Part shown: piece by piece, positions 15,939 to 28,963 of the stretch
Layout of the letters: every line of letters starts with the position of its first letter
Position numbering within the stretch: position 1 is the stretch's first letter
Assembly: GCF_014635305.1 (NCBI RefSeq)
Contig: NZ_BMCS01000001.1
Coordinates: 2,542,001-2,606,000, forward strand
DNA from: Williamsia phyllosphaerae
GTDB lineage: Bacteria > Actinomycetota > Actinomycetes > Mycobacteriales > Mycobacteriaceae
DNA: 64,000 bases
Direction of reading: 5' to 3'
The notes under the pieces: model-generated
The model's input: the letters and a program-made list of their open reading frames with translations, nothing else
Databases searched by the model: none
Told to the model about the DNA's origin: nothing
Made by a program: the position numbers and the translations under genes

Positions 15939-16895
15939 ATGGCTGAAGTTTTGATTCTTGCCGAGCAGGACGCAGAGGGTGGACTCAAGCGGGTCACCGG
16001 CGAACTGATCACGGCAGCACGTGCGATCGGCACCCCGTCCGTCGTCGTCGTCGGCAAGTCCGGCAACGCAGACGGTCTGATCGAGGGCCTCACCGAGGCC
16101 GGTGCCGAGAAGATCTACGTCGCCGAGTCCGGTGATGTCGAGAACTTCCTGATCAGCCCGAAGGTGGACGTCCTCGCGGCGGTCGCCGAGCAGGCGTCGC
16201 CTGCCGGCATCGTCGTCGCGGCCAACGCCGACGGCAACGAGATCGCCGGTCGCCTGGCCGTACGTCTCGGTTCCGGGATCCTCTACGACATCGTCGGGAT
16301 CAACGAGGACGCCAGTGCGGTGCACTCCATCTTCGGTGGGGCGTTCACCGTGCAGGCCACCGCCAAGGGTGACGTGCCCATCTACTCCGTCCGTCCGGGC
16401 GCAGTCGAGGCCGAGCCGAAGGCCGGCGCGGGAGAGCGTGTCGACGTCGAGGTCCCGGCCGCGGCCGAGAACGCCGTCAAGATCACCAAGATCGAGCCGA
16501 TCGTCGGTGGCGACCGCCCCGAGCTCACCGAGGCGTCGATCGTCGTCTCCGGTGGACGCGGTGTGGGCAGTGCCGACAAGTTCTCCGTCGTCGAGGATCT
16601 CGCCGACTCGCTCGGTGCAGCCGTGGGCGCCTCGCGCGCCGCGGTCGACTCCGGTTACTACCCCGGCCAGTTCCAGGTGGGTCAGACCGGCAAGACCGTG
16701 TCGCCTCAGCTGTACGTGGCCCTGGGCATCTCCGGCGCCATCCAGCACCGTGCGGGCATGCAGACCTCGAAGACCATCGTCGCGGTGAACAAGGACGAAG
16801 AGGCACCCATCTTCGAGATCGCCGACTACGGCATCGTCGGCGACCTCTTCGACGTCGCACCCCAGCTCACCGAGGCCGTCAACAAGCGCAAGTGA
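15939..16895 (+). CDS. etfA: electron transfer flavoprotein subunit alpha
   Basis: 318 residues. The C-terminal FAD-binding domain shows [32 protein letters not shown], and [14 protein letters not shown], all diagnostic of EtfA/FixB. It forms the FAD-carrying heterodimer with EtfB. The gene is 14 nt downstream of etfB with a GGAG-type RBS and is followed by a perfect 16-bp stem terminator. Length is normal (about 318-320). Confidence 0.96.
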   Translation: MAEVLILAEQDAEGGLKRVTGELITAARAIGTPSVVVVGKSGNADGLIEGLTEAGAEKIYVAESGDVENFLISPKVDVLAAVAEQASPAGIVVAANADGNEIAGRLAVRLGSGILYDIVGINEDASAVHSIFGGAFTVQATAKGDVPIYSVRPGAVEAEPKAGAGERVDVEVPAAAENAVKITKIEPIVGGDRPELTEASIVVSGGRGVGSADKFSVVEDLADSLGAAVGASRAAVDSGYYPGQFQVGQTGKTVSPQLYVALGISGAIQHRAGMQTSKTIVAVNKDEEAPIFEIADYGIVGDLFDVAPQLTEAVNKRK

Positions 16896-16917
16896 GCCGA
16901 AGTACGACCTGAACGAC

Positions 16918-16951
16918 CACATGACCCCCGGGATCTCCCGGGGGTCATGTG
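16918..16951. terminator. perfect 16-bp hairpin after etfA
   Basis: Arms 16918-16933 and 16936-16951 are exact reverse complements (CACATGACCCCCGGGA). No T-tract follows, which is common in actinobacteria. It separates etfBA from the acyltransferase pair on the same strand. Confidence 0.8.
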
Positions 16952-17056
16952 CATGTCGGGCCGGGTTCACCCTGGCCGGGGGAGTTCATCACGCCTCCAT
17001 CGACACGACACCGCGCCGCTGCAGTGCTGTCCGAATCGGTCACTACACCTGTGGCC

Positions 17057-17890
17057 ATGACCAACTCACTGCTGGCCGATCGACCTCTCCGGACCCCATC
17101 GGGGGCAGCGCGTCCACTCATCACCGGACCGACCTACAGCCTCCATCTCACCGCTGACCCGCGCGACATCTCCGCCGCGCAGCGACTGCGGTTCGCGGTG
17201 TTCTCCCGGGAGCCGGGCTTCGCGTCGGCGATGGCCGACGTCACCGACGGTCGGGACGCAGACCGTTTCGACGACTTCTGCGACCACCTCATCGTCCGCC
17301 ACAACGACACCGACGAGGTGGTCGGCTGCTACCGGATGCTCCCGCCGACGGGCGCGATCGCCGCAGGCGGTCTCTACACCGCCACCGAGTTCGATCTCGC
17401 CGAACTCGACCCGATCGCGCCGCAGACCGTCGAGATGGGCCGGGCCTGTGTCGCGGTCGAGCACCGCTCGGGTTCGGTGATGGCCCTCATGTGGTCGGGG
17501 ATCCTGCGCTACCTCGACGACACCGGCCACCGCTACGCCGTCGGGTGCACCTCGGTGCCGATCGACAACGGTGACGGCACCGCGCCCGGCGCGCACATCC
17601 GGGGCGTCCGCGACCTCGTCCGGGACCGCCACCGCGCGCCCTGGGAGGTCCACCCGCGCACCCCCGTCGAGATCGACGGCCGTGGACTCGACGACATCGC
17701 GCCGCCCTCCCGGTTGACGCTGCCGCCGCTGCTGCGCGGTTACGTACGGATCGGGGCGCAGATCTGCGGCGAGCCCGCACACGACGTCGTCTTCGGTGTC
17801 GCGGACTTCGTCACGATCATCGACAAACAGAACGCCAACATCCGCTACCTCGACCGGCTGCGGGCGGCCGCCGACGCCGCGGAGGCCTAG
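17057..17890 (+). CDS. GNAT N-acyltransferase, OlsB-like (Rv3027c-like)
   Basis: 277 residues from ATG 17057; TACACC ends 7 nt before it, and the longer reading frame upstream runs through the terminator. Segments [40 protein letters not shown] and [16 protein letters not shown] match the Acetyltransf_5 family of ornithine-acyl-ACP N-acyltransferases. The stop is directly followed by the ATG of a PlsC-type O-acyltransferase. In other bacteria OlsB plus OlsA make ornithine lipid: OlsB N-acylates ornithine and OlsA adds the second chain. That activity here is inferred from pairing and family. Confidence 0.85.
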   Translation: MTNSLLADRPLRTPSGAARPLITGPTYSLHLTADPRDISAAQRLRFAVFSREPGFASAMADVTDGRDADRFDDFCDHLIVRHNDTDEVVGCYRMLPPTGAIAAGGLYTATEFDLAELDPIAPQTVEMGRACVAVEHRSGSVMALMWSGILRYLDDTGHRYAVGCTSVPIDNGDGTAPGAHIRGVRDLVRDRHRAPWEVHPRTPVEIDGRGLDDIAPPSRLTLPPLLRGYVRIGAQICGEPAHDVVFGVADFVTIIDKQNANIRYLDRLRAAADAAEA

Positions 17891-18769
17891 ATGACCCTCG
17901 CCGACACCGTGCCCACCCGACGCGTTCACGCCTGGTTCCCCGTCAGCCCCTGCGACGCGAGCTGTGTTCCCGCCGACGCGCGCACACATGGCCGCGTACG
18001 GGCCGTCATGCGGCTACTCCGGCTCGCGACGACCATCTGCTGGCTCGTCCCCGCCGGGACGATCGTGACGGCCCTGCCGCGCCCCGTGCGACGGCGGTTC
18101 GTCCGCACTGCGGCGCGTGCACTGCTCGCGGCGTCAGGCATCGCGGTCGAGGTCGACGACCGCCGTCCGTTCGTCGGGAAGGGGGCCGGCCTGATCGTGG
18201 CCAATCACACCTCGTTCCTCGACATCCTGGCCATCGCGGCGGTGGTGCCCGCCCGCTTCGTCGCCAAGTCCGAGCTCCTGGCCTGGCCGGTCGTCGGGAC
18301 GCTGGCACGGCGTCTCGGTGTCATCGGCCTCGACCGTGGGTCGTTGCGGTCGCTGCCGGGCACCGTGGACGCCGCGGTCGCCGGGCTGCACGCCGACGAC
18401 GCCGTCGGGGTGTTCCCCGAGGGCACCACGTGGTGCGGACGCACCGGCGGGACGTTCCGGCCGGCCATGTTCCAGGCGGCCGTCGACGCATCGGTCCCGG
18501 TGATCCCCATGCACGTCGGATTCCGGGGTCCCGGCGGGGTGTCCACGGTCGCGAGCTTCATCGGCGACGACGACCTCCTCGACACGATGCGGCGGGTGAT
18601 CTCGGCCACCGGTCTGAGCGTCCGGGTCCGGGTACACGAGCTGCAGCTGCCGGGTTCGGATCGTCGGGAACTCGCCCGGCGGTGCGAACGCCTGGTCTTC
18701 GGGCCGATGGTGCTCCCGCCGCTGCCCACCACGGCCGAGGGCGTGCACGGGCTGTCTCTGGCGGGCTGA
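17891..18769 (+). CDS. PlsC/OlsA-type acyltransferase (Rv3026c-like)
   Basis: 292 residues. The acyltransferase motif NHTSFLDI (HX4D) and [13 protein letters not shown] (glycerolipid-binding motif) identify the 1-acylglycerol-3-phosphate acyltransferase superfamily. A hydrophobic segment near residues 38-58 ([20 protein letters not shown]) probably inserts in the inner membrane. The ATG abuts the preceding stop codon with no spacer, implying coupling. It may be the second acyltransferase for an ornithine-type lipid, or acylate lysophosphatidate; sequence alone does not decide. Confidence 0.88.
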   Translation: MTLADTVPTRRVHAWFPVSPCDASCVPADARTHGRVRAVMRLLRLATTICWLVPAGTIVTALPRPVRRRFVRTAARALLAASGIAVEVDDRRPFVGKGAGLIVANHTSFLDILAIAAVVPARFVAKSELLAWPVVGTLARRLGVIGLDRGSLRSLPGTVDAAVAGLHADDAVGVFPEGTTWCGRTGGTFRPAMFQAAVDASVPVIPMHVGFRGPGGVSTVASFIGDDDLLDTMRRVISATGLSVRVRVHELQLPGSDRRELARRCERLVFGPMVLPPLPTTAEGVHGLSLAG

Positions 18770-18819
18770 GCCCGCCGCGGAATTGTCGATGGTGTCTCGG
18801 ACGTTATCCTTGCTACACC

Positions 18820-20025
18820 ATGCCCACCTCCGGTCGAACGTCTGTTTACCTCGATCACGCCGCGTCGACAGCCATGCTGCCGCGCGCCGTCGAGGCGATG
18901 ACGCGCATCCTGGGCGATCCGGGCAACGCCGCATCCCTGCACGGTTCCGGCCGCCGGGCCCGCCGGCACCTCGAGGAGGCGCGCGAGTCGATCGCCGCCG
19001 CGGTGGGCGCGCGTCCGTCCGAGGTCATCTTCACCGCCGGCGGCACCGAGAGCGACAACCTGGCCGTCAAGGGCATCTTCTGGGCGCGGCGCGCGGGCGA
19101 TCCCCGTCGGAGGCGGATCGTCATCTCGTCGGTCGAGCACCACGCGGTCATCGATCCCGCGCAGTGGCTGGCCGATCGCGGTGAGGCCGACCTCGTGCTG
19201 CTGCCGGTCGACTCCGAAGGGTTCGTCGACCCCGCCGACCTGCGGGCCGAGCTCTCCGCCCACGCGTCCGAGACCGCCCTGGTGTCGGTGATGTGGGCCA
19301 ACAACGAGGTCGGGTCGATCCAGCCGATCACCGAACTGGCCGCGATCGCCGCCGAGTTCGCGGTACCGATGCACACCGACGCCATCCAGGCCGTCGGACA
19401 CATCCCGGTCGACTTCGCCTCCAGTGGGCTGTCCGCGCTGAGCCTGGCCGGGCACAAGTTCGGCGGCCCCCACGGTGCGGGTGCGTTGCTGCTGCGCCGC
19501 GACGTCGACTGCGCACCGCTGCTGCACGGCGGCGGCCACGAACGCGATGTCCGCTCCGGCACACCGGATGCCGCCGCGGCAGTCGGCATGGCCGCGGCCC
19601 TGACGCAGTCGGTGGACGAGCTGGCCGACTCGATGCGCGATGTCGCTGCACTGCGCGATCGTCTGCTCGGCGCCCTGATGGACACCGAGGGCTGCATCGT
19701 CAACGGTCCGTTGGGTTCTCGTCGGCTGCCCGGCAACGCGCATGTGTCGTTCATCGGGTGCGAGGGGGACTCGCTGCTGATGTTGCTCGACGCCAACGGG
19801 ATCGAGTGCTCCACCGGCTCGGCCTGCACCGCGGGTGTCGCGCAGGCGAGCCACGTCCTCATCGCGATGGGCATGTCCACCCCGGACGCCCGCAGCAGCC
19901 TGCGGTTCAGCCTCGCGCCGTCGACCACCGAGGCCGACGTGGACCGCGTCGCCGCGGTCATCGGCGAGGTGGTCGATCGCGCTCGCACCGCGGGCATGGC
20001 CAGCGTCTCGGCGGGGGACCGCTGA
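18820..20025 (+). CDS. iscS: cysteine desulfurase
   Basis: 401 residues from ATG 18820; a TATCCT box lies 9 nt upstream. It begins with YLDHAAST, has the PLP Schiff-base lysine (about Lys212) in [13 protein letters not shown] and the persulfide cysteine (about Cys336) in STGSACTAG, so it is a complete class V PLP enzyme of the NifS/IscS type. It takes sulfur from cysteine and passes it on; the next gene, mnmA, overlaps its stop by one base (TGATG), so supply of sulfur for tRNA thiolation is a likely main job. Order matches Rv3025c-Rv3024c. Confidence 0.94.
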   Translation: MPTSGRTSVYLDHAASTAMLPRAVEAMTRILGDPGNAASLHGSGRRARRHLEEARESIAAAVGARPSEVIFTAGGTESDNLAVKGIFWARRAGDPRRRRIVISSVEHHAVIDPAQWLADRGEADLVLLPVDSEGFVDPADLRAELSAHASETALVSVMWANNEVGSIQPITELAAIAAEFAVPMHTDAIQAVGHIPVDFASSGLSALSLAGHKFGGPHGAGALLLRRDVDCAPLLHGGGHERDVRSGTPDAAAAVGMAAALTQSVDELADSMRDVAALRDRLLGALMDTEGCIVNGPLGSRRLPGNAHVSFIGCEGDSLLMLLDANGIECSTGSACTAGVAQASHVLIAMGMSTPDARSSLRFSLAPSTTEADVDRVAAVIGEVVDRARTAGMASVSAGDR

Positions 20026-21107
20026 TGCGCATCCTGGCCGCGATGAGCGGTGGCGTCGACTCCGCGGTGGCCGCAGCACGTGCCGTCGACGCGGGACACG
20101 ACGTCGTCGGCGTGCACCTGGCCCTGTCGACCGCCCCGGGCGCGCTGCGCACCGGCAGCCGCGGCTGCTGCTCCAAGGAGGACGCAGGCGACGCCCGTCG
20201 TGTCGCCGACATCCTCGGGATCCCGTTCTACGTCTGGGATTTCGCCGACCGGTTCAAAGAAGACGTCATCGACGAGTTCGTCAGCGCGTACGCCGCGGGC
20301 GAGACACCCAACCCGTGCCTGTCGTGCAACGAGAAGATCAAGTTCTCCGCTCTCGCCGAGCGGGCCATCGCCCTCGGGTTCGACGCGGTGGCCACTGGCC
20401 ACTACGCGCGGCTCGTCGACGGTGAGCTGCGGCGCGCGGTGGACCAGGACAAGGACCAGTCCTATGTCCTCGCGGTGTTGACCGCACAGCAGCTCTCGCG
20501 CGCGATGTTCCCCATCGGCGACACGCCCAAGTCCGAGATCCGGGCCGAGGCGGCACGTCGTGGCCTGTCGGTCGCCGAGAAGCCCGACTCGCACGACATC
20601 TGCTTCATCCCCACCGGCGACACCCGCGCGTTCCTCGGCGCCCGCATCGGCGTCCGACCCGGCATGGTCGTCGACGCCTCCAGCGGCGTCGCGCTCGCCG
20701 AACACGACGGCGTGCACGGCTTCACGATCGGCCAGCGCAAGGGCCTCGGCATCGAAGCCCCCGCGGCCGACGGCCGACCGCGATACGTCACCGGCATCGA
20801 CCCCGCGACCTCGACCGTCACGGTCGGGACCGCCGCCGACCTCGACGTGTGGTCGATCACCGCCGACCGCGCGGTCTGGACGTCGGGTTCGGTCCCGCCG
20901 ACCGACTTCGACTGCACCGTGCAGGTGCGGGCACACGGCGGACTGGCCCCCGCGCGCGCCCGGCCGATCGACGACGGCGCACGGATCCAGATCGATCTCT
21001 CCGAGCCTCTGACCGGCGTGGCCCGCGGACAGGCCGCGGTGCTCTACCGGCTCGACCCCTCCGACGGCGACGTCGTTCTCGGCTGCGGCCGAATCGCCGC
21101 CGCGTGA
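20025..21107 (+). CDS. mnmA: tRNA-specific 2-thiouridylase
   Basis: 360 residues from ATG 20025. The ATP PP-loop SGGVDSAV is at residues 8-15, the first catalytic cysteine lies in [12 protein letters not shown] and the second in [11 protein letters not shown]. MnmA thiolates U34 of tRNA-Glu, -Gln and -Lys using sulfur relayed from a cysteine desulfurase, which is encoded immediately upstream with TGATG overlap. The next gene begins at a GTG overlapping this stop by 4 nt. An open frame extending 5' of this start runs through the iscS gene and is not coding. Confidence 0.95.
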   Translation: MRILAAMSGGVDSAVAAARAVDAGHDVVGVHLALSTAPGALRTGSRGCCSKEDAGDARRVADILGIPFYVWDFADRFKEDVIDEFVSAYAAGETPNPCLSCNEKIKFSALAERAIALGFDAVATGHYARLVDGELRRAVDQDKDQSYVLAVLTAQQLSRAMFPIGDTPKSEIRAEAARRGLSVAEKPDSHDICFIPTGDTRAFLGARIGVRPGMVVDASSGVALAEHDGVHGFTIGQRKGLGIEAPAADGRPRYVTGIDPATSTVTVGTAADLDVWSITADRAVWTSGSVPPTDFDCTVQVRAHGGLAPARARPIDDGARIQIDLSEPLTGVARGQAAVLYRLDPSDGDVVLGCGRIAAA

Positions 21108-22117
21108 CGAATCCCCCCGATCGGCCGCCCACCGGGGTGGCCACCGGCGTCGGCTCGATGCCCGGGACCGACCCGCGGACCGCGGTCGAGATCATCGCCG
21201 GCGAGGTGGGCCTCGTCCACCTGCCCGAACTGCCCGCACGCGGTCTCGGGGCCGACATGATCGGTCGCAGCGCCGCCCTGCTCGTCGACATGCCGATGGA
21301 CGTCACACCGTCGGGCTACCGCCTGCGTACGGGCGGGTCGACCATGGGCCGTCAGGCCCGGGACATGCTGCGCGTCGACATCGACGCCCTCGAGGAGATC
21401 TGGGAGACCCGCGGACTCGGTGGTCCGGATCGCTGGGTGAAGGTGCAGCTGTGTGGACCCTTCACCCTCGCCGCGTCGGTCGAGGTCGGCGGCGGGCACA
21501 AGGCGCTGCACGACCGCGGGGCGTGGTCTGATCTGGTCGACTCGATCGCCGAGGGGGCCGCGACGCACGCCGCCGAGATCCGTCGGCGGCTCGGCGCGCA
21601 GGTGCTCGTCCAGTTCGACGAGCCGCTGCTCGACCGCGTGATCGAGGGGAGTATCCGACCGCTGAGTCGGCTCGACGTGATCAACCCGGTGCCCTCGCAG
21701 GTCGTCGCCGAGCACATCGATGCACTCATCGACATCGTGGGCGGTCCGGTGCTGCTGCACCACTGCGGCGAGCGGTTCCCCTGGCACACCGTCGCGCAGA
21801 CGAAGCTGTGGGGCGTGTCGTTGGACATGGCCCATGTGCGCTCGGCGAACCTGGACGGTCTGGGAGAGTTCCTCGACGGCGGATCGGTGGTTGCTCTCGG
21901 TGCGGTCCCGTCCACCGATCCGGGCCGTGAACTCCCCGCCGAGCACGTCGTCGCCTCCGTCACCGAGATCGTCGACACCATCGGTCTGTCCCACGACGTG
22001 TTCGCCGATCAGATGATCATCACCCCGGCGTGCGGGCTGGCCGGTGCGGATGCCGCCTGGGCGAAGCAGGCACTTGCGCTCGCCACCGCCGTGGCGACGG
22101 CCCTGCCGCAGCAGTAG
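21104..22117 (+). CDS. MetE C-terminal-domain-like protein (B12-independent methionine synthase family)
   Basis: 337 residues from GTG 21104, overlapping mnmA by GTGA. It covers only the catalytic (C-terminal) half of MetE; zinc-ligand motifs LLHHCGERF and ITPACGLAG are present, as is LVQFDEP. Full MetE is about 750 residues, so substrate binding must differ; Rv3015c is the same short form. A methyl-transfer role with a thiol acceptor is likely, but the methyl donor is unknown. The two final Gln codons and the stop are part of a 17-bp tandem repeat that extends downstream. Confidence 0.87.
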   Translation: MTNPPDRPPTGVATGVGSMPGTDPRTAVEIIAGEVGLVHLPELPARGLGADMIGRSAALLVDMPMDVTPSGYRLRTGGSTMGRQARDMLRVDIDALEEIWETRGLGGPDRWVKVQLCGPFTLAASVEVGGGHKALHDRGAWSDLVDSIAEGAATHAAEIRRRLGAQVLVQFDEPLLDRVIEGSIRPLSRLDVINPVPSQVVAEHIDALIDIVGGPVLLHHCGERFPWHTVAQTKLWGVSLDMAHVRSANLDGLGEFLDGGSVVALGAVPSTDPGRELPAEHVVASVTEIVDTIGLSHDVFADQMIITPACGLAGADAAWAKQALALATAVATALPQQ

Positions 22118-22175
22118 GTCGGGCCCAGCAGTAGGTCGGCTCAGCAGTAGGTCGGGCTCAGCAGTGGGGTCAGGC
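22109..22175. repeat. four tandem copies of a 17-bp unit spanning the stop codon
   Basis: CAGCAGTAGGTCGGGCT-type units start at 22109, 22126, 22142 and 22159 (lengths 17, 16, 17, 17). The first unit contains the last two codons and stop of the MetE-like gene; the fourth reaches the stop codon of the convergent L,D-transpeptidase gene. Copy-number change would alter only the intergenic spacer. Confidence 0.9.
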
Positions 22176-22775
22176 CCGGACGGTCACGGTCGTCCCGACC
22201 GCCGCCCACCGATACAGAGCCGCCATCTCGGGGCCGGGCACGTGTACACAGCCGCGGGATCCACCCGTCCGGTAGCCCTGCGAGCCGTAGGGGAACGTCT
22301 GCCACGGCGAGTCGTGGAACCCGTAGTCGTCGAAGAACGGGAGGAAGTAGTTGACGTGGACCCGGTAGCCGGGACCGACCAGGAACCGGTCGGTCTCCCG
22401 CGCGACGACGTTCCAGGTGCCTGTGGGGGTGCGGTCGGTGGGATTGTCGATGCCGGTGGTGATCGGCGATGCGCTGATCGTCCTGGTGCCCTGACACATC
22501 CACATGCGCTGTTCGGAGATGCTGACCGTGACCAGTCGGGCGCCGCCGTTGCCCGCACACGCCCTCGCATCGGCCGCCGCGGTCACGGCGCTGCTGCTCG
22601 GGGCCTCGGTCGTGGGGGCGGGCGCGGGGGCATCGGAGGTTACCGCCGCGGCCACGGCGGGACCCGAGGACGGGTCTGCGCCGGTGAACAGCCCCGCCAC
22701 CAGGATCGCGGTGACGACCACGGCGACCGGGACGATGACGATCGCCCACCAGTAGTCGCGAAGGGATGTGGGCAC
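22170..22775 (-). CDS. L,D-transpeptidase
   Basis: 201 residues. An N-terminal membrane anchor (about residues 9-31, WAIVIVPVAVVVTAILVAGL) precedes a Ser/Thr/Pro/Ala-rich linker and a YkuD domain ending in the active-site motif HDSPWQ...GGSRGCVHV, with the nucleophile Cys in SRGCVHV. It should crosslink peptidoglycan (3-3 linkages) or attach proteins at the outer face of the membrane. The domain is short and lacks the Ig-like domains of mycobacterial LdtA/B. Convergent to the MetE-like gene across the 17-bp repeats. Confidence 0.9.
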   Translation of the reverse strand: MPTSLRDYWWAIVIVPVAVVVTAILVAGLFTGADPSSGPAVAAAVTSDAPAPAPTTEAPSSSAVTAAADARACAGNGGARLVTVSISEQRMWMCQGTRTISASPITTGIDNPTDRTPTGTWNVVARETDRFLVGPGYRVHVNYFLPFFDDYGFHDSPWQTFPYGSQGYRTGGSRGCVHVPGPEMAALYRWAAVGTTVTVRA

Positions 22776-22837
22776 GTCCTCCAGGATGGCACAACCCCGA
22801 CCGGGGCCGTTGTCGCCATGCGGGGCGTCGGGTCAGC

Positions 22838-23221
22838 TCACAGTCCGTCGAGTCGATGTATGAGCTTCGCCGGGGCGACGAGCCGGAAACTCGCGTCGAG
22901 CAGCTCGGCGACCTCGTCCCAGTCGGGCGCCCGTGACAGGTCCACCCCGAGCCATCCGTGGGCGCCCACGTAGGCGGGTACGAAGAAACGCGCATCACCG
23001 GACAAGGCCTGCGCCTCGGCGGGATCCGGTCTGAACAGCACCGAGGTGTTCATCATCTCGCCGCCCTTCACCGACCCGCCGTAGTAGGCGAAGATCTTGC
23101 CGCACCGGAACGTCGGCCGTCCGTGTGCGACGACCTCGGTCGCCTCCGGCAACGCGAGTGCGGTCTCCCGCACGCGGGCCAGCGTCGGGTCGTCGTCGGA
23201 GAACATGATCGGGTGCGGCAT
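22838..23221 (-). CDS. MmcQ/YjbR family protein
   Basis: 127 residues from ATG 23219-23221. The pattern LPEATEVVAHGRPTFRCGKIFAY, then ...GWLGVDL and the C-terminal LVAPAKL fits the MmcQ/YjbR-like family (two-fold CyaY-like). Members are often labelled DNA-binding but function is unproven. The open frame upstream of the ATG enters the divergent ligA gene and is not coding. TAGGCT lies 10 nt before the start on the minus strand, back to back with the ligA promoter. Confidence 0.85.
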   Translation of the reverse strand: MPHPIMFSDDDPTLARVRETALALPEATEVVAHGRPTFRCGKIFAYYGGSVKGGEMMNTSVLFRPDPAEAQALSGDARFFVPAYVGAHGWLGVDLSRAPDWDEVAELLDASFRLVAPAKLIHRLDGL

Positions 23222-23257
23222 GGTGGGAGAGAGCCTAACGATGTCGGAGGCCTGGAC

Positions 23258-26003
<2,746 letters not shown>

Positions 26004-26052
26004 TGTCCCACCGGGTGTGCTCCGCCGCCGCGCCGACGGCGTCGCGACGCCG

Positions 26053-26406
26053 TCAGGTCGTCGGCACGGCGCCGGGGTTGGCCGGATCGAGGGGTTCGAC
26101 GCCGACGGCGGTGCCGTACGCGCACACCTCGATCCCCGTCCCACCGAACTCCGTGGTCTCGAACCGGAACGCGACCACGGCGTTCGCGCCCTTCTGCTGT
26201 GCCTCGGTGGCCAAGCGGTGCAACGCTTCCTGCCGGCAGTCGTGCAGGAGCTGGGTGACACCCTTGAGCTCCCCACCCGCCATCGCCTTGAAACCGGCAC
26301 CGATGTTGGAACCGATGTTGCGCGAACGGACGGTCAGGCCGAACACCTCGCCGAAGGTGTAGCCGATGCGGTACCCCGGGACGTCGTTGGATGTGACGAT
26401 GATCAT
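26053..26406 (-). CDS. YbjQ/UPF0145 family protein
   Basis: 117 residues from ATG 26404-26406. The start MIIVTSNDVPGYRIGYTFGEVFGLTVRSRN and later KGVTQLL...ANAVVAFRFETTE segments match the YbjQ (PF01906) family, pentameric small proteins of unknown function, possibly metal-related. A TACGAT box 8 nt upstream suggests leaderless transcription. It is divergent to the ABM-domain gene across 85 bp. Confidence 0.88.
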   Translation of the reverse strand: MIIVTSNDVPGYRIGYTFGEVFGLTVRSRNIGSNIGAGFKAMAGGELKGVTQLLHDCRQEALHRLATEAQQKGANAVVAFRFETTEFGGTGIEVCAYGTAVGVEPLDPANPGAVPTT

Positions 26407-26491
26407 GGTCTCGCATCGTAGTGAGCCGATCGTGCGTCCGTGCTCGTTCGCTCGGTCGGGCAGATGCGGCGCACGGTGCCACCATGGACCC

Positions 26492-27079
26492 ATGGCCGAG
26501 CACATCGAGCAGTCCGCCGACCCCGAGCACACCGCCGAACACGTCACGACGTCGGTCGCCCGGCGGATCGAGGCCGGTCGCGAACACGACTTCCTCGCCT
26601 GGACCGATGCCGGCATGGCCCTGGCCCGGACCTTTCCCGGGTTTCTCGGCGGCGGCTGGTTGCGCTCCGCGCAGGACTCGTCGGACTACTACGTGGTCTA
26701 CCGGTTCGACAACGAGGCGCAGATGGACGACTGGGTGCGCTCACCGGTCCGCCGCGCGTGGCTCTCGCGTGGCGAAGGGGTGGCCGTCGAGTCCGCGGTG
26801 CACCGGTTGTCCGGCATCGAGGGCTGGTTCGAGCCGCAGTCGACGCTCACCAACGCCGTCCGGGTGGTCGGGGCGCCCCCGGCGCGCTGGAAGCAGGCCA
26901 TCACGATCTGGCTCGGGTTCTTCCCCCTGAGCCTGCTGATCAACTTCGCGGTGGTGGCCCACCTCGACGGCGTCCCACTGGTGCTCAAGACGCTCATCGC
27001 GACCCTGATCAACACACCGCTGATGGTCTACCTCGTGCTGCCGTGGATCACCGCGCGACTGAGTCGTTGGCTGCGCTGA
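26492..27079 (+). CDS. ABM-domain membrane protein
   Basis: 195 residues from ATG 26492. Residues 20-110 resemble the antibiotic-biosynthesis-monooxygenase ferredoxin-like fold ([40 protein letters not shown]). The C-terminus has two hydrophobic helices (roughly 135-155 and 165-185) joined by a short loop, so the domain is membrane-tethered. Similar proteins occur widely in actinobacteria without a known substrate. The haem- or quinone-type activity of soluble ABM proteins should not be assumed. Confidence 0.82.
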   Translation: MAEHIEQSADPEHTAEHVTTSVARRIEAGREHDFLAWTDAGMALARTFPGFLGGGWLRSAQDSSDYYVVYRFDNEAQMDDWVRSPVRRAWLSRGEGVAVESAVHRLSGIEGWFEPQSTLTNAVRVVGAPPARWKQAITIWLGFFPLSLLINFAVVAHLDGVPLVLKTLIATLINTPLMVYLVLPWITARLSRWLR

Positions 27080-27176
27080 ACGGGCCGTAATCGCCGCCGA
27101 GGGCGCGACCACTAGGCTCGTTGCGTGGTCGCCGTGCCCGGTCTCCACTCGATTGCTCTGCAGAAGGGACGCATCG

Positions 27177-27476
27177 TTGTCTGCCATCTCCCGGGATGAA
27201 GTAGCCCACCTGGCGCGTCTGTCGCGCCTGGCGCTCTCCGATGACGAACTCGATCAGTATGCGAGCCAACTCGATTCGATCCTGACCCACGTCGCGCAGA
27301 TCTCGGAGGTGTCGACCGACAGCGTCGACGCCACCGCCCATCCGGCTGGTCTCGCCAATGTCCTGCGCCCCGACGTCATCGTCCCCGGGCTGACCCCGAC
27401 CGAGGCGCTCTCCGGCGCACCGTCGGTGGAGCAGTCCCGCTTCGCCGTCCCGCAGATCCTGGGTGAGGAGCAGTGA
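27177..27476 (+). CDS. gatC: Asp-tRNA(Asn)/Glu-tRNA(Gln) amidotransferase subunit C
   Basis: 99 residues from TTG 27177, chosen because homologs begin with [17 protein letters not shown] and an AGAAGGGA ribosome-binding site lies 7 nt upstream. GatC is the belt that stabilises GatA and GatB. The TGA stop overlaps the GTG start of gatA (GTGA). A TAGGCT -10 box is at 27112-27117. Confidence 0.92.
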   Translation: MSAISRDEVAHLARLSRLALSDDELDQYASQLDSILTHVAQISEVSTDSVDATAHPAGLANVLRPDVIVPGLTPTEALSGAPSVEQSRFAVPQILGEEQ

Positions 27477-28963
27477 CCGCGATCCGCGACGCCGGGCCCA
27501 TCACGGGCCTGTCGGCGTCCGATCTCGCCGCCAAGATCCACTCCGGTGACCTGTCGTCGGTCGAGGTGACCCGCGCCCATCTCGATCAGATCGAGCGCAC
27601 CGACGGCGATCTCGGCGCCTTCCTGCACGTCACGTCCACCCAGGCGATCGCGGCGGCGCAGGCCGTCGACGCCGCCATCGCCGCGGGGGAGAAGCCCGCG
27701 TCCTCGCTCGCCGGCGTCCCGCTGGCCCTCAAGGACGTCTTCACCACCACCGACGCGCCGACCACCTGCGGGTCGAAGATGCTCGAGGGCTGGGTGCCGC
27801 CGTACGACGCGACCGTCACGCGCCGACTCCGCGAGGCCGGCATCCCCATCCTCGGCAAGACCAACATGGACGAGTTCGCGATGGGCAGCTCCACCGAGAA
27901 CTCCGCCTACCAGCTCACCCGCAACCCGTGGGACACCGACCGGATCCCCGGCGGATCCGGCGGCGGCAGCGCCGCGGCGCTCGCGTCGTTCCAGGCCCCG
28001 CTGGCCATCGGTACCGACACCGGTGGCTCGGTCCGGCAGCCGGCTGCGGTCACCGCGACCGTCGGCGTGAAGCCCACCTACGGTGCGGTGTCGCGGTACG
28101 GACTGGTCGCCTGCGCCTCGTCGCTGGACCAGGGCGGCCCGTGTGCCCGCACCGTGCTCGACGCGGCCCTGCTGCACGAGGTCATCGCCGGCCACGACCC
28201 GCGTGACTCCACCTCCTTGAACGCCCCGGTGCCCGACGTCGTCGCGGCCGCCCGCCGCGGGGTCGATCAGGACCTGGCCGGCGTACGCGTCGGCATCGTC
28301 ACCGAACTGCAGGGCGACGGCTACCAGCCCGGCGTGCTCGCGTCGTTCACCGCCGCCGTCGAGGTGCTGCGCGAGCGTGGCGCCGAGATCGTCGAGGTCT
28401 CGTGCCCGCACTTCGAGTACGCACTCGGTGCCTACTACCTCATCCTGCCGTCGGAGGTGTCGTCGAACCTCGCGCGATTCGACGCCATGCGCTACGGGCT
28501 GCGGGTCGGCGACGACGGCAGTCATTCGGCCGACGAGGTCATGGCCATGACGCGTGCACAGGGCTTCGGTCCGGAGGTCAAGCGCCGCATCATGATCGGC
28601 ACCTACGCGCTCTCGTCGGGCTACTACGAGAAGTACTACGGCCAGGCCCTGAAGGTCCGGACGCTGATCGCGCAGGACTTCACCACCGCCTTCGAGTCGG
28701 TGGACGTGCTGGTGTCGCCGACCACCCCGACCACCGCCTTCGAGATCGGCGAGAAGGCCGACGACCCGCTGGCGATGTACCTGTTCGACCTGTGCACGCT
28801 CCCGGTGAACCTCGCGGGCAACTGCGCGATGTCGGTGCCGTCGGGACTCTCGGTCGACGACGGCCTGCCGGTCGGACTGCAGATCATGGCGCCCGCCCAG
28901 GCCGACGACCGTCTCTACCGCGTCGGCGCGGCGTACGAGGCGGCCCGCGGACCGCTGGCCTGA
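27473..28963 (+). CDS. gatA: Asp-tRNA(Asn)/Glu-tRNA(Gln) amidotransferase subunit A
   Basis: 496 residues from GTG 27473. The amidase-signature Ser-cisSer-Lys triad is complete: Lys in [10 protein letters not shown], the cis-Ser in [13 protein letters not shown] and the nucleophile in [12 protein letters not shown]. GatA releases ammonia from glutamine for GatB. gatB is at 37.3 kb, separated by an insert and pfkA, as in M. tuberculosis but with a larger gap. The 3' end overlaps the convergent membrane hydrolase gene by 49 nt. Confidence 0.96.
   Translation: MTAIRDAGPITGLSASDLAAKIHSGDLSSVEVTRAHLDQIERTDGDLGAFLHVTSTQAIAAAQAVDAAIAAGEKPASSLAGVPLALKDVFTTTDAPTTCGSKMLEGWVPPYDATVTRRLREAGIPILGKTNMDEFAMGSSTENSAYQLTRNPWDTDRIPGGSGGGSAAALASFQAPLAIGTDTGGSVRQPAAVTATVGVKPTYGAVSRYGLVACASSLDQGGPCARTVLDAALLHEVIAGHDPRDSTSLNAPVPDVVAAARRGVDQDLAGVRVGIVTELQGDGYQPGVLASFTAAVEVLRERGAEIVEVSCPHFEYALGAYYLILPSEVSSNLARFDAMRYGLRVGDDGSHSADEVMAMTRAQGFGPEVKRRIMIGTYALSSGYYEKYYGQALKVRTLIAQDFTTAFESVDVLVSPTTPTTAFEIGEKADDPLAMYLFDLCTLPVNLAGNCAMSVPSGLSVDDGLPVGLQIMAPAQADDRLYRVGAAYEAARGPLA

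Noticed and set aside
15210-16970. 586-residue open frame antisense to etfB and etfA
   Set aside because: Shadow of two clearly coding genes; it also runs through the terminator hairpin between genes.
18855-20936. 693-residue minus-strand open frame
   Set aside because: Antisense to the cysteine desulfurase and mnmA genes, which have complete active-site motifs.
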